A stretch of DNA of 64,000 nt from contig WRLF01000012.1 in the NCBI GenBank assembly GCA_009777735.1, positions 27,504 to 91,503 on the forward strand, given 5' to 3'. This stretch comes from Treponema sp. (GTDB lineage Bacteria > Spirochaetota > Spirochaetia > Treponematales > Breznakiellaceae). Of this stretch, positions 46,456-55,617 are shown piece by piece. A program made the position numbers and the translations under genes. Within the stretch, counting starts at the first letter, position 1, and each line of letters opens with the position of its first letter. The notes under the pieces were generated by a model that worked only from the letters and a program-made list of their open reading frames with translations, ran no database searches and was not told the DNA's origin.

Positions 46456-47301
46456 ATGTCCAAATTTACATTTGGAATCTTCCAGAATGAAACATTTATA
46501 GATCTTTCATTGTACCAGTTTGGTTATGAGGAATGCGCCCCTCTGCATTCTTTTGGGCCGGCTGCACGCAACCACTTTTTATTTCATTACATTTTTTCTG
46601 GAAAAGGCCAGCTTATGTCAACTGACGACAAGGGAAGGGTTAATGAATACCAACTTGAAGCCGGACAGGGGTTTCTTATCTGGCCCATGCAGCATAATTT
46701 TTACAGTGCAAATGAAAAATTTCCCTGGGTATACGGCTGGGTAGAGTTTGACGGCCTTAAAGCCAGGGAACTGGTAACCCAGGCCGGTTTGACTTTTAAC
46801 AGTCCTGTTTACACCAGTAGCGATAACGAAGAACGGGAAAAAATGAAAAAAGAGCTTTCTGCGATAATAAACAATAAAAACAGTCCGCCCCTGACCCTTA
46901 TCGGACATTTATACTTGTTCCTCAGCAGCCTCATTACATCATCGTCTTTGCGCGAAAAAGCGCAAGGCGGCAGTCTGCGGGATTTTTATATCCGGGAAGC
47001 TATCAGTTTTATTGAACAGCATTATCATGAAGATATAAGCGTGGAATCCATCGCATCCTTTTGCAGCCTTGACCGCAGTTATTTAGGAAAAATATTTAAA
47101 AATAAACTTAACACATCTCCCCAGGAGTTTCTTATCCACTACCGGATGAACAAAGCATGTGAACTGATGAAAATAACAAACTACACCATCGGAGAAATAA
47201 GCGGACTGGTCGGCTATTCCAACCAGTTTAATTTCTCGCGGGTATTCAAACACACGATAGGCAAATCTCCAAGAGAATGGAAAAACGAGCAAAAAAAATA
47301 G
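46456..47301 (+). CDS. AraC-family transcriptional regulator (cupin + HTH)
   Basis: ISVESIASFCSLDRSYLGKIFKNKLNTSPQEFLIHYRMNKACELMKITNYTIGEISGLVGYSNQFNFSRVFKHTIGKSPREWK. Confidence 0.95.
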   Translation: MSKFTFGIFQNETFIDLSLYQFGYEECAPLHSFGPAARNHFLFHYIFSGKGQLMSTDDKGRVNEYQLEAGQGFLIWPMQHNFYSANEKFPWVYGWVEFDGLKARELVTQAGLTFNSPVYTSSDNEEREKMKKELSAIINNKNSPPLTLIGHLYLFLSSLITSSSLREKAQGGSLRDFYIREAISFIEQHYHEDISVESIASFCSLDRSYLGKIFKNKLNTSPQEFLIHYRMNKACELMKITNYTIGEISGLVGYSNQFNFSRVFKHTIGKSPREWKNEQKK

Positions 47302-47321
47302 CGCAACTGGCGTAAGACCGA

Positions 47322-47786
47322 TTAAAGATATTCTTCGCTCCAACCATGTCCGATTTCCCAGTGAGTATCTATGTTTACTTCCAGTGTAACATCCCACAGG
47401 TTGAATTCATCCTTAACAAGCTCGACGATATGGTCATTTATCCAACTGCCGCACATGAGTTCAAAGTGCCCGTCTTCAAACTGGAATATCCTTCCCTGCG
47501 GGATCATCATATAGTCATGTGCATAAATCCCCAGCGGCAAACTTTTTGATGTAAGCCTGTGCTGCTGTTTCTGCCACCAGGCTTTATGGAGAGTTCTCTC
47601 GGTTTTTACCCCATTGTGATTAAACAGAACCTGGTCTGCATAAGAAGAAGATACTCCAAAAAGCCGGCCTTCAGTTGCATCGTACCAAAATATCCCCAGC
47701 TTTGGCTGATCTTGATACTCTAATGATTTTACCATTACTTCGATTACATCTTTTCTTTCGGAATCAGACAGTACGGTTGAATACAT
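47322..47786 (-). CDS. Conserved-looking hypothetical protein, 154 aa
   Basis: Full ORF with upstream GGGGGGAA SD-like sequence; no family recognised. Confidence 0.6.
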   Translation of the reverse strand: MYSTVLSDSERKDVIEVMVKSLEYQDQPKLGIFWYDATEGRLFGVSSSYADQVLFNHNGVKTERTLHKAWWQKQQHRLTSKSLPLGIYAHDYMMIPQGRIFQFEDGHFELMCGSWINDHIVELVKDEFNLWDVTLEVNIDTHWEIGHGWSEEYL

Positions 47787-47797
47787 ACATTTCCCCC

Positions 47798-47899
47798 CTA
47801 CTCCAAAGCCGCCATTGCAGCGTTAACTTCCGCCTCGCAGGAGCGCATGGCAAGTATAGTCTTTTCGTGTTCATACGTTTTACAATCCAATGCTGACAT
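47798..47899 (-). CDS. Possible 33-aa small protein
   Basis: Reverse complement reads MSALDCKTYEHEKTILAMRSCEAEVNAAMAALE*, ending 12 nt before the start of the 154-aa ORF. Below the ORF-track length threshold. Confidence 0.3.
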   Translation of the reverse strand: MSALDCKTYEHEKTILAMRSCEAEVNAAMAALE

Positions 47900-47939
47900 T
47901 ATTATCCGCAGGAGGCAGGTCTGTCCAGAGACCGTGTTA

Positions 47940-49385
47940 TTATTCTTTGCATGATTCTAAATCCTTCAATCGTTTCTCATCAAATTTGATGTGCAGGTTT
48001 TTTTCCTGTGTGGGGATTACACGCCACCTCCGGGTGGCGAGCCCTTTGGGACCATTTTTGGCGCGGCGCAGGTATTTTACCGGGGTGTAGAACAGATCCC
48101 CTTCGCCGTTATTGCGCCCCTTCGAATAAAAAAGCGCTAAATTGCCCGCGTCCAGAAGTATGTCCAGGGGGACAGTCTTACCGGTACGCTGCCTGATGAA
48201 CACATGCGATCCGGGAAAGTCCCTGGCATGGAGCCATAAGTCATTTCCCTTAACGTGGCGGCGCAGCAGTTCGTCGTTCTCCCCGGCATCCCTGCCAACC
48301 ATGATGATCCATTCACCGCGTTTGAAAGTTAGACCTGGCCATCTTCGGATGGCACGACGTTTATTATCACTGCCTGCTGCGGGCTTGGGTTTTCCAGACT
48401 GACTTTTAGCCAGCAGCTTTGCCAGAACCAGGGGGTTCTCTTCGGTAAGCAGCATTGCAAGCCTTTTTTCGACAGCATCAAGCTCCCGCTCGCCGGCTGC
48501 AATTTCCGCTCTTAGATCCGTAATGCCTTTTTTCGCTTTTGAATACTTTTCGTAATATACTTTTGCCTGCTCCGGAGGGCTTTTGTCCGGATTCAGTTGT
48601 ATCCGTATTTTTCCGCCGGTTCCTTCCGCCTCAAGCCATGTATCACCCGGTTTTATTGCCGTAATATTTGCGAGGATGATATCGCCGTATTCCCTCAGCC
48701 GGTCCGCTGAAGCAAACGCCGCTTCTTTCGCCCTTAGCCGATCCAGCGCCGCCTGCAAACGCCCCATGCTGCCTTCGCAGTTCTGCTTTGCCTGTTCCCG
48801 CAGAGCCTCCAGCGAAAGAGCGCCGCCTTTTTCCGTGTAAAAAGCATCGATTTTCGCATTGAAAGAATCGCCGCCGGGCAGTTCCCTGACTTCATATTCA
48901 CTGCTCTTTTCGGTGTTTCTGCTTTTGCCTTCCGGCATGTAATGCCCGCCGGTTATTTCTCCTTTTTTCGGCTGGCGGCGCATTGCGTCCAGTACTATCC
49001 CGTTTTCATCGGTGACAATGCAATTTGCCGCATTGGACCACAGCCTGATGTACAGGCGGTACTGGTTTTCTCCCCTGCTCACCAGCAGCCGGATAATGCG
49101 GTTGTCCCCCAACTGTACCGCTTCCGTTATCCATCCGTTGACAATTCTTGACTTGAGGAACTGGGCAAACCGCAGTGGTTTTTCGCTTTTGGGAAGAGGC
49201 CGAAATGTTTCATGTATGCGACATGCGCCGGGGGTTAATGCTATGAGCAGTTGCCTGGTAACGCCTCTGTTATGCACCCGCAGCCCGATGACATCAAAGG
49301 CGCTTTGGATAGCACCCTGTATCTGAGCCCCCGGCAAGTCAAGTTCTTCGAGAATAAGGTTAATTTCTTTCCAGTTCAGGGACAT
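47940..49385 (-). CDS. NFACT-family protein (RqcH/Rqc2-like, 'FbpA' family)
   Basis: MSLNWKEINLILEELDLPGAQIQGAIQSAFDVIGLRVHN; C-terminal NFACT-R: GEWIIMVGRDAGENDELLRRHVKGNDLWLHARDFPGSHVFIRQRTGK. Confidence 0.9.
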   Translation of the reverse strand: MSLNWKEINLILEELDLPGAQIQGAIQSAFDVIGLRVHNRGVTRQLLIALTPGACRIHETFRPLPKSEKPLRFAQFLKSRIVNGWITEAVQLGDNRIIRLLVSRGENQYRLYIRLWSNAANCIVTDENGIVLDAMRRQPKKGEITGGHYMPEGKSRNTEKSSEYEVRELPGGDSFNAKIDAFYTEKGGALSLEALREQAKQNCEGSMGRLQAALDRLRAKEAAFASADRLREYGDIILANITAIKPGDTWLEAEGTGGKIRIQLNPDKSPPEQAKVYYEKYSKAKKGITDLRAEIAAGERELDAVEKRLAMLLTEENPLVLAKLLAKSQSGKPKPAAGSDNKRRAIRRWPGLTFKRGEWIIMVGRDAGENDELLRRHVKGNDLWLHARDFPGSHVFIRQRTGKTVPLDILLDAGNLALFYSKGRNNGEGDLFYTPVKYLRRAKNGPKGLATRRWRVIPTQEKNLHIKFDEKRLKDLESCKE

Positions 49386-49412
49386 AGTGGCTCTTGCAAG
49401 ACTATACCAAAA

Positions 49413-49531
49413 CAGAAATGTATACCTCTAAAGACCTGCAATGTGGGGCCCGCCTGTGGCCAAACGCACCGCTTTGCGGCACGCTTGCCACAGGCACCCA
49501 GCGTTGTTGTCATTTCAGGCATACATTTCTG
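49413..49531. repeat. Structured palindromic intergenic repeat, copy A
   Basis: Outer arms CAGAAATGTATACCT / AGGCATACATTTCTG (14/15) around the core GCCTGTGGC...GCCACAGGC with an inner CCGC-TTT-GCGG hairpin. Confidence 0.8.
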
Positions 49532-49559
49532 AATTTCTACAATTGTACATCGCTGATAG

Positions 49560-50348
49560 TTAATCATTCGGCAGGCCGAAAAACCGGTTGGAATTTTTCC
49601 ATAATTGTGCCGTAATGGCTTCCGGTTCCATTTCCAGCATCTTTGCAAGGTATAGAGCGGTTTCCGGCAGGTATTTGGGCATATTCCGCTTGCCTTTTTG
49701 CCCGGAAGGTACCATAAACGGGCTTTCTGATTCAATGAGGATGCGGTCCAAAGGCAGTTCGGGAATTGTTTCGTGGAGATTGCGGGCGTTTTTGTACGTA
49801 AGGTTGCCGGCAAAGGAAAAATACAGGTTTAATTTTTGTGCTTCCCGTGCATAAGCGGCGTCTTCGGAGTAGCAGTGCAATACCCCGCCTTTTGGCGGGA
49901 GGCGGTCGCGGAGAATATCCAGCACGTCATGGCCGGCATCCCGGTTGTGGATGATTACCGGCATATTAAGCTTGGTTGCAAGATCCAACTGGGTGATAAA
50001 CAGCTCGATTTGGGATTTTTTATCCCCAAACTTGCGGAAATAGTCCAGGCCGATTTCTCCAATAGCGACGACTCTGGGCAGATGAACGCCCTGCTCAATG
50101 GTTTGTTGCCAGTTTCTGCCGGGATTCTGCACTTCTGACGGGCTTACACCGACTGCATGGTACACACTGGTCGTTGATTTCAGGTTCTCGTATACCCGTG
50201 TAAAGTCATGGAGACTGTTGCAGATAGAGACAACCCGGTTAACTGAAGCCTGGCGGGCTTCCTGTATGACAATGAGCTGTTCAATGGGGTCATCAATAAT
50301 AAGCCCCAAATGGGCATGGGTATCAAAATACTGCATCGCTTTGTCCAA
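49560..50348 (-). CDS. TatD-family metal-dependent hydrolase
   Basis: MQYFDTHAHLGL; VVAIGEIGLDYFRKFGDKKSQIELFITQLDLATKLNMPVIIHNRDA; LIESESPFM. Confidence 0.93.
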   Translation of the reverse strand: MDKAMQYFDTHAHLGLIIDDPIEQLIVIQEARQASVNRVVSICNSLHDFTRVYENLKSTTSVYHAVGVSPSEVQNPGRNWQQTIEQGVHLPRVVAIGEIGLDYFRKFGDKKSQIELFITQLDLATKLNMPVIIHNRDAGHDVLDILRDRLPPKGGVLHCYSEDAAYAREAQKLNLYFSFAGNLTYKNARNLHETIPELPLDRILIESESPFMVPSGQKGKRNMPKYLPETALYLAKMLEMEPEAITAQLWKNSNRFFGLPND

Positions 50349-50475
50349 AAGATATGATAGGCTACCACTTGACCATGTACAAGACGCATATTAAGCCGGC
50401 AAGCAGTATTTTCCAAACTGGATACAATGATCTTACCACAGCTCTTATACGGTGTCAACTAAAAAATGATTAGTT

Positions 50476-51756
50476 TTAAAAATCACTGAAACGGTAAAAT
50501 CGCAGTCCCAAATCCCTCGCTGTCCGCAGCACAAATTCCAGCCGCCGGGGGGTAATGCCCCATGCTGCGCTTGAAATTTCATGAGTAGTAAGGGGCAAAA
50601 CCCAGTTGCTGTCCAGAAATTTAACAGTCCTGAGCATTGACGTGACGATTCTGTTAAAATTCGCATCTCCGGGGATAACGGTATTGTCAATGGCGCGGGA
50701 AGAAATGTAAGCCGACTTGATTTCATGAGCCCGGTACAACCGGAATGTTACTCCATATCCCCGCAGGACGCCAAATGTCCGTAAAAGAACGCCATGCATC
50801 CATGATTCGGAAAAACCATACGGATAGGCAAATGATGACAGGGGAACTCCTGCCTGTCTGAATGTTTCTGCCTGGTCAATGGTTTCCCGGTTAAAAGTTG
50901 CCCTTGAAACTCCCCGCAGATCCGTATGATTCAGGCTATGGTAGCCTATGTCATGCCCGCGGTTTATGGCTCTTGCGGCAAAAGAATTTAAACGGCCCTG
51001 TATGAAAAAGGTAACCTTGGCTCCGTACCGGTCAAATAGGTCAAAGTGCTGTTCCCATGACTGGAAATAATCATCATCAAAAGAGAGGAGTATCCCGGCA
51101 TTTCCGGCACGGGGCCTCCACATAAGAGTGTCCTCAATGACTGTCCCTGTTCTCGTATTTCGAAGGGTAAAACGTACTTCATAGGCAGAATTTCCTGTAT
51201 CCCTGGCATTATCCAGATTATAGGTAACTTCAAAATTGCCGGCATCATCACGTATGTCCGCTTTGACACTAATTTGCCCGCCTGCCCCCAGAACAAAATG
51301 TTTGGTAATGTCTTCATTGCGTTTTATCCGCTGAACCAGGCGTTCAATGGGAGTAGGTATTATTTCCGGTGGTTGAGCGGGAGGAGTTGCTGCCATTGCC
51401 ATTTCTGCAATTGCAGTCAATTCCGCAGGTTGCTCCGGTTCAATAATTACTGCTGCTTCTGTGACATCCGCAGTTTCAGCAATTTCTGCAACTTCCGTGA
51501 TTTCGGTGATTTCTGCAATTTCCGGTATTTCAATCACTTCTTCGATTTCGATTACTTCGGTGATTTCAGGAACTTCTTCGACTTCGGTTATTTCTGTGAT
51601 TTCAGGAACTTCTTCAATTTCGGTAACTTCCGGAATTTCAATTACCTCTTCTATTCGGGGTGCTTCTTCAACAGGCCGATGCGGACGGCTTGCGCATGCG
51701 GCTATCAACAGAAATGTCAGTATATACAGGCAGAACAATCGCAATGCTTTTTTCAT
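50476..51756 (-). CDS. Polysaccharide deacetylase-family lipoprotein with long E/I/V/T-rich repeat
   Basis: Lipobox LLIAACAS; NAGILLSFDDDYFQSWEQHFDLFDRYGAKVTFFIQG ... RGHDIGYHSLNH (NodB motifs). Confidence 0.88.
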   Translation of the reverse strand: MKKALRLFCLYILTFLLIAACASRPHRPVEEAPRIEEVIEIPEVTEIEEVPEITEITEVEEVPEITEVIEIEEVIEIPEIAEITEITEVAEIAETADVTEAAVIIEPEQPAELTAIAEMAMAATPPAQPPEIIPTPIERLVQRIKRNEDITKHFVLGAGGQISVKADIRDDAGNFEVTYNLDNARDTGNSAYEVRFTLRNTRTGTVIEDTLMWRPRAGNAGILLSFDDDYFQSWEQHFDLFDRYGAKVTFFIQGRLNSFAARAINRGHDIGYHSLNHTDLRGVSRATFNRETIDQAETFRQAGVPLSSFAYPYGFSESWMHGVLLRTFGVLRGYGVTFRLYRAHEIKSAYISSRAIDNTVIPGDANFNRIVTSMLRTVKFLDSNWVLPLTTHEISSAAWGITPRRLEFVLRTARDLGLRFYRFSDF

Positions 51757-51792
51757 TGGTTCATTGTGTGTCAGGTTTTTACCTGCTTCCCC

Positions 51793-54636
51793 CTACTCAG
51801 GCAGCAGAACCACCAGTGCCGGGCCGTTTGGCAGGAGCAGTGTGCAGAGCCGCTGGATATCAGCGGGTGTGACAGCATTGATGTACTGAGGCCGGCGGTG
51901 CAGGCGCGCAAGGGGCAATTCCAGCAGCGCCGCAGAGTTCATGTAACTCTGGGCAATAAAGAAATTGCTTTGCATTGAAGTTTCCAATTCCATTCTTAAA
52001 GCATTTACCGCTTTATCAAAAGCATCCTGATCAATACTTCTTGCTGTCTCGTTTAAAAGACTTATTACTGCGTTTGTTAGCTCTTCCACTCGCTCCGGAT
52101 TCGTGGTAAAGGACACCAGCATGGAAAGCTCTCCGCGAGGTGCAGGCGACAGTGCGACACCCACTCCAATCGAATATACCCCGCCAAGTTTTTCGCGTAT
52201 TTCATCGGTCATTATTATGTCAAGATATTCGTTTAATGCCTGTGCCGTGATGTTCAATTCTTCGCTGAAGGAGGCCGGCGTATACCAGGCCATGTATATC
52301 CTGCTTTGATCTTCCATGCCGCGGCGGACGGTACTTTCCACCCTTCCCGGACGGACAATGTTCAGGTCAGTCCACGTATTCCAGCTTTCGCTGCGGGGGA
52401 TGGACGCAAGGTATGTTTCAACATACGGACGCATCATATCCGGTGTTAAATTGCCGGTAAACACAAACGTAAAATCTGCGGGGTTCAGGCTCCTTTTGAT
52501 AAAGGCAAGAGCGGCGTCAATGTTGGCACGGGGAAGATCGTCCAGTTCCAGGGGTTTAAAGCGGGGATGGCTGCCGGTGATTATCCGGTTAACCTCATCG
52601 GAAAAAACCACACGAGGATTTTCACCGCGCAGGGCAAGGGAGGTGGCATAGGTATCCATCATGGCGCGTACCGCTTCGGTGTCGATGCGCGGGTCGGTAA
52701 AATTCAGGTGAAGCATTTCAAAAAATGTCTGTAAGTCACCCGATGTGGATGATCCCTGGAATGTCCGCTGATATCTGCCAATCGAATACCCAAGAGAAAC
52801 CTGTTTGTCGGCAAGCTGCCGGGTCAATTCGGGGCGTGACCAGGGGCCAAGACCGGAAACCTGCAGCATTTCGGCTGCGAGGCCGGCTGATATGTCGTCT
52901 TCTGCAGCGGCGCTGGTAGTTCCGCCTCGGGCCATTGCCATTAACACTATCTCATCATTTCTGTTGGCGGTTGACTGGAGGATAATCCGTGCGCCATTGC
53001 TCAGTTCCCACAGAACGGCGCCGGTTTCGGTATCGGATGACTCGGCAATTATCGCGCCCTGCTGGGGAATGGTTGAAAGAAGACTGTCTCTCACCGTGAT
53101 CGTTCGGGGCGGGGTAACGTGCAATCTCCGGCTCTGCGCTACCATCTGCCTGATGTGTGCTTCGCTGGGCAGGTTTTCCATTTCAGAATCGGGTGCAAAG
53201 ATAAACACCATTATGTCGCCTGAAGCGAAATAATCTTTTATAACAGCATTGATGTCCCGCGCGCTGATATGAGGTAATAATTGCTGTGCCGCTTCCAGAT
53301 TCCACTCCAGGCTGGGGAAACTCCCCCCGTCAATGTAAAAAGAGGTAAGCGAACTGATAAATCTGCCTGATTGCTGACGGTCTTTTTCCGTCACCATTTG
53401 CTGCAAGCTTGAAAGCATGGCATTTTTTGCCAGGGATAGTTCTGCTTCGGTAAACCCGTGACGAATCATTGATTGCTGCATTCGCAGTAATTCCTCAAGG
53501 CTTGCCTCGGCAGCCCCCATTTTTGCCTCTGCCTGCATCACATAAAACCGCGAGGATGCCGCATAAGATTCAGGCCATGCGCCGGCCCACGTGAAAGGAG
53601 TATCCGGATCTGTCTGTGCGTCATCGAAACGGAAATCAAGCATATTTTCAATAAGCTGATTGATCAAATAGCTCCGATGAAACGAGAGGTCATTGCGCGG
53701 CGCTTCCCGGCTGCGTCTGAAATACAGCATGGTATAAGTGCTGGTTAGTTCCGGATCGTTAACAATCAAAGTTTCGATACCCCTTCGCGGCCGGGGCAAA
53801 TCGTGCTGCGGAACCTCGGTGGCAACCGCGGGGCGTTCAATTAAAAAATGCTCATGCAGCGAAGCCTCAAGTGCAGCTCCGTCAAAATCGCCCACGATGA
53901 TCAGCGCCATGTTATCCGCACGGTACCATCTTTCGTAAAATCCCTGGAGGCGCTCAGGAGGCGCAGTCTCGAGGACTTCCGGCGACCCAATCGGCATTCG
54001 ATTGGCATAGGGTGATCCCTGAAACAAGACAGGCAGCCAATGCCGGCGAATCCTTTGAAATGCGCCCAGCCCCCAGCGGTATTCTTCCAATACAACGAGC
54101 CGCTCGTTTTCCACCGCTTCGGGGTGAAATGTGACTGCCCGTGACCACTCGTCAATGACCGCAAGGGCCATGCCGGGAATACGCCGTATCCCGTCCTCAC
54201 CGGTTTCCACCGGCACTTCGATCCCGTAAACGGTTCTGTCGAAAGAAGTATACGCATTGACATCCGGGCCAAAGCGCATTCCCAGTGAACGCAGATAAGC
54301 AATCAGCTCTGCCTCGGGAAAACGCTCTGTACCATTGAATGCCATGTGTTCAACAAAATGAGCAAGGCCCTGTTCATTATCTTCCTCAAGTACCGAACCG
54401 GCTTTGACAGCCAGTGTCAGACTTGCGCGGTTTTCCGGCATGGAATTTTCGAGAATAAAATATTGTAAACCGCTGGGCAGGGTTCCGGTCCTCACATCTT
54501 CCATGAATGGAACGGGGTCTGCCGGAAGCCCCAGGTTGCCCCATACTGCGGGACTGACATTTGGGGTACCGGAACAACCGCAAAACAAAACAGCTATGAG
54601 AGCCGCTGATAAAAACAGGATTTTTTGCATTTTCAT
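51793..54636 (-). CDS. M16-family (pitrilysin-like) zinc peptidase, lipoprotein
   Basis: Lipobox AVLFCGCS; LAHFVEHMAFNGTERFPEAELIAYL (HxxEH) and tandem M16 halves. Confidence 0.95.
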   Translation of the reverse strand: MKMQKILFLSAALIAVLFCGCSGTPNVSPAVWGNLGLPADPVPFMEDVRTGTLPSGLQYFILENSMPENRASLTLAVKAGSVLEEDNEQGLAHFVEHMAFNGTERFPEAELIAYLRSLGMRFGPDVNAYTSFDRTVYGIEVPVETGEDGIRRIPGMALAVIDEWSRAVTFHPEAVENERLVVLEEYRWGLGAFQRIRRHWLPVLFQGSPYANRMPIGSPEVLETAPPERLQGFYERWYRADNMALIIVGDFDGAALEASLHEHFLIERPAVATEVPQHDLPRPRRGIETLIVNDPELTSTYTMLYFRRSREAPRNDLSFHRSYLINQLIENMLDFRFDDAQTDPDTPFTWAGAWPESYAASSRFYVMQAEAKMGAAEASLEELLRMQQSMIRHGFTEAELSLAKNAMLSSLQQMVTEKDRQQSGRFISSLTSFYIDGGSFPSLEWNLEAAQQLLPHISARDINAVIKDYFASGDIMVFIFAPDSEMENLPSEAHIRQMVAQSRRLHVTPPRTITVRDSLLSTIPQQGAIIAESSDTETGAVLWELSNGARIILQSTANRNDEIVLMAMARGGTTSAAAEDDISAGLAAEMLQVSGLGPWSRPELTRQLADKQVSLGYSIGRYQRTFQGSSTSGDLQTFFEMLHLNFTDPRIDTEAVRAMMDTYATSLALRGENPRVVFSDEVNRIITGSHPRFKPLELDDLPRANIDAALAFIKRSLNPADFTFVFTGNLTPDMMRPYVETYLASIPRSESWNTWTDLNIVRPGRVESTVRRGMEDQSRIYMAWYTPASFSEELNITAQALNEYLDIIMTDEIREKLGGVYSIGVGVALSPAPRGELSMLVSFTTNPERVEELTNAVISLLNETARSIDQDAFDKAVNALRMELETSMQSNFFIAQSYMNSAALLELPLARLHRRPQYINAVTPADIQRLCTLLLPNGPALVVLLPE

Positions 54637-54696
54637 AATTCCCAGTATAGAATAAAAACGGCAATATGTGTAAGATAATCATTAAGGCGGTAAATA

Positions 54697-55602
54697 ATGA
54701 GATTATTGACAAGATCGGATTTTGACGGATTGGCCTGCAGCGCATTATTTGTATACCTGGGCCTTGTTGATGAATGGAAATTCGTACATCCCAAAGATAT
54801 CCAGGACGGCCTGGTTGATGCTACCGATAATGATATTCTGGCTAATATTCCTTATATCAATGGCTGCAAGCTGTGGTTTGACCATCACTCAAGTGAAAGC
54901 GAACGGCTGGGGAGTAAAGCTCATTTTGAGGGCGTGTCCCGCAAGGCTCCAAGCTGCGCCCGTGTCGTTTATGAGTATTACGGCGGTGATGAGAAAATAG
55001 GCCGTTTCTCGGAGATGATCCGCTATACGGATAAAATTGACTCGGCTAACCTGTCATCTGATGATATTCTAAACCCCTACGGCTGGGTTCTTTTGGGATT
55101 TATCATGGATCCCCGTACAGGGCTTGGCCGTTTTCGCAACTTTACTATCAGTAATTATGATCTGATGAAAAATCTTGCACGCGCCTGCGCCGAAAAAAAC
55201 ATTGATGAAATAATGAGCATGCCTGATGTTAAAGAACGGGTGGCTGTGTACCATGAGCAAAACGAATTATTCCGTGAAATGGTAAAAAAACATACCAGGG
55301 TTGAAGGCAATGCCATAATTGCCGATCTTCGCGGTGTAGAAACAATATATGCCGGAAACCGCTTCCTCATCTACACCCTCTTTCCGGAGCAAAACATCTC
55401 CCTGTGGATAGTTGACGGGCGGAACAAGGCAAATGCCGTCATCACCGTGGGCTACAGTGTAATCAACCGCAGCGCCACAGTGGATGTCGGCAGCCTGATG
55501 CTCAATTACGGCGGCGGCGGCCATACCCAGGTGGGTACTTGTCAGGTGCCTTACGAAGATGCCGACAGGATCATCGCTGAAATCCTGGAAAAAGTCCGAT
55601 AA
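54697..55602 (+). CDS. DHH-family phosphoesterase/exopolyphosphatase-like
   Basis: MRLLTRSDFDGLACSALF; LWFDHHSSE; C-terminal VDVGSLMLNYGGGGHTQVGTCQV (DHHA1). Confidence 0.9.
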   Translation: MRLLTRSDFDGLACSALFVYLGLVDEWKFVHPKDIQDGLVDATDNDILANIPYINGCKLWFDHHSSESERLGSKAHFEGVSRKAPSCARVVYEYYGGDEKIGRFSEMIRYTDKIDSANLSSDDILNPYGWVLLGFIMDPRTGLGRFRNFTISNYDLMKNLARACAEKNIDEIMSMPDVKERVAVYHEQNELFREMVKKHTRVEGNAIIADLRGVETIYAGNRFLIYTLFPEQNISLWIVDGRNKANAVITVGYSVINRSATVDVGSLMLNYGGGGHTQVGTCQVPYEDADRIIAEILEKVR

Positions 55603-55617
55603 AATTGCTTTTTAAAA

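Noticed and set aside
49376-49813. 145-aa minus ORF spanning the palindromic repeat
   Set aside because: Overlaps tatD out of frame; the repeat simply lacks stops in that frame.
51274-51978. Plus-strand ORFs (234 aa and 142 aa) rich in Phe/Asn or Ser/Ile
   Set aside because: They mirror the low-complexity E/I/T repeat of the deacetylase gene on the opposite strand.
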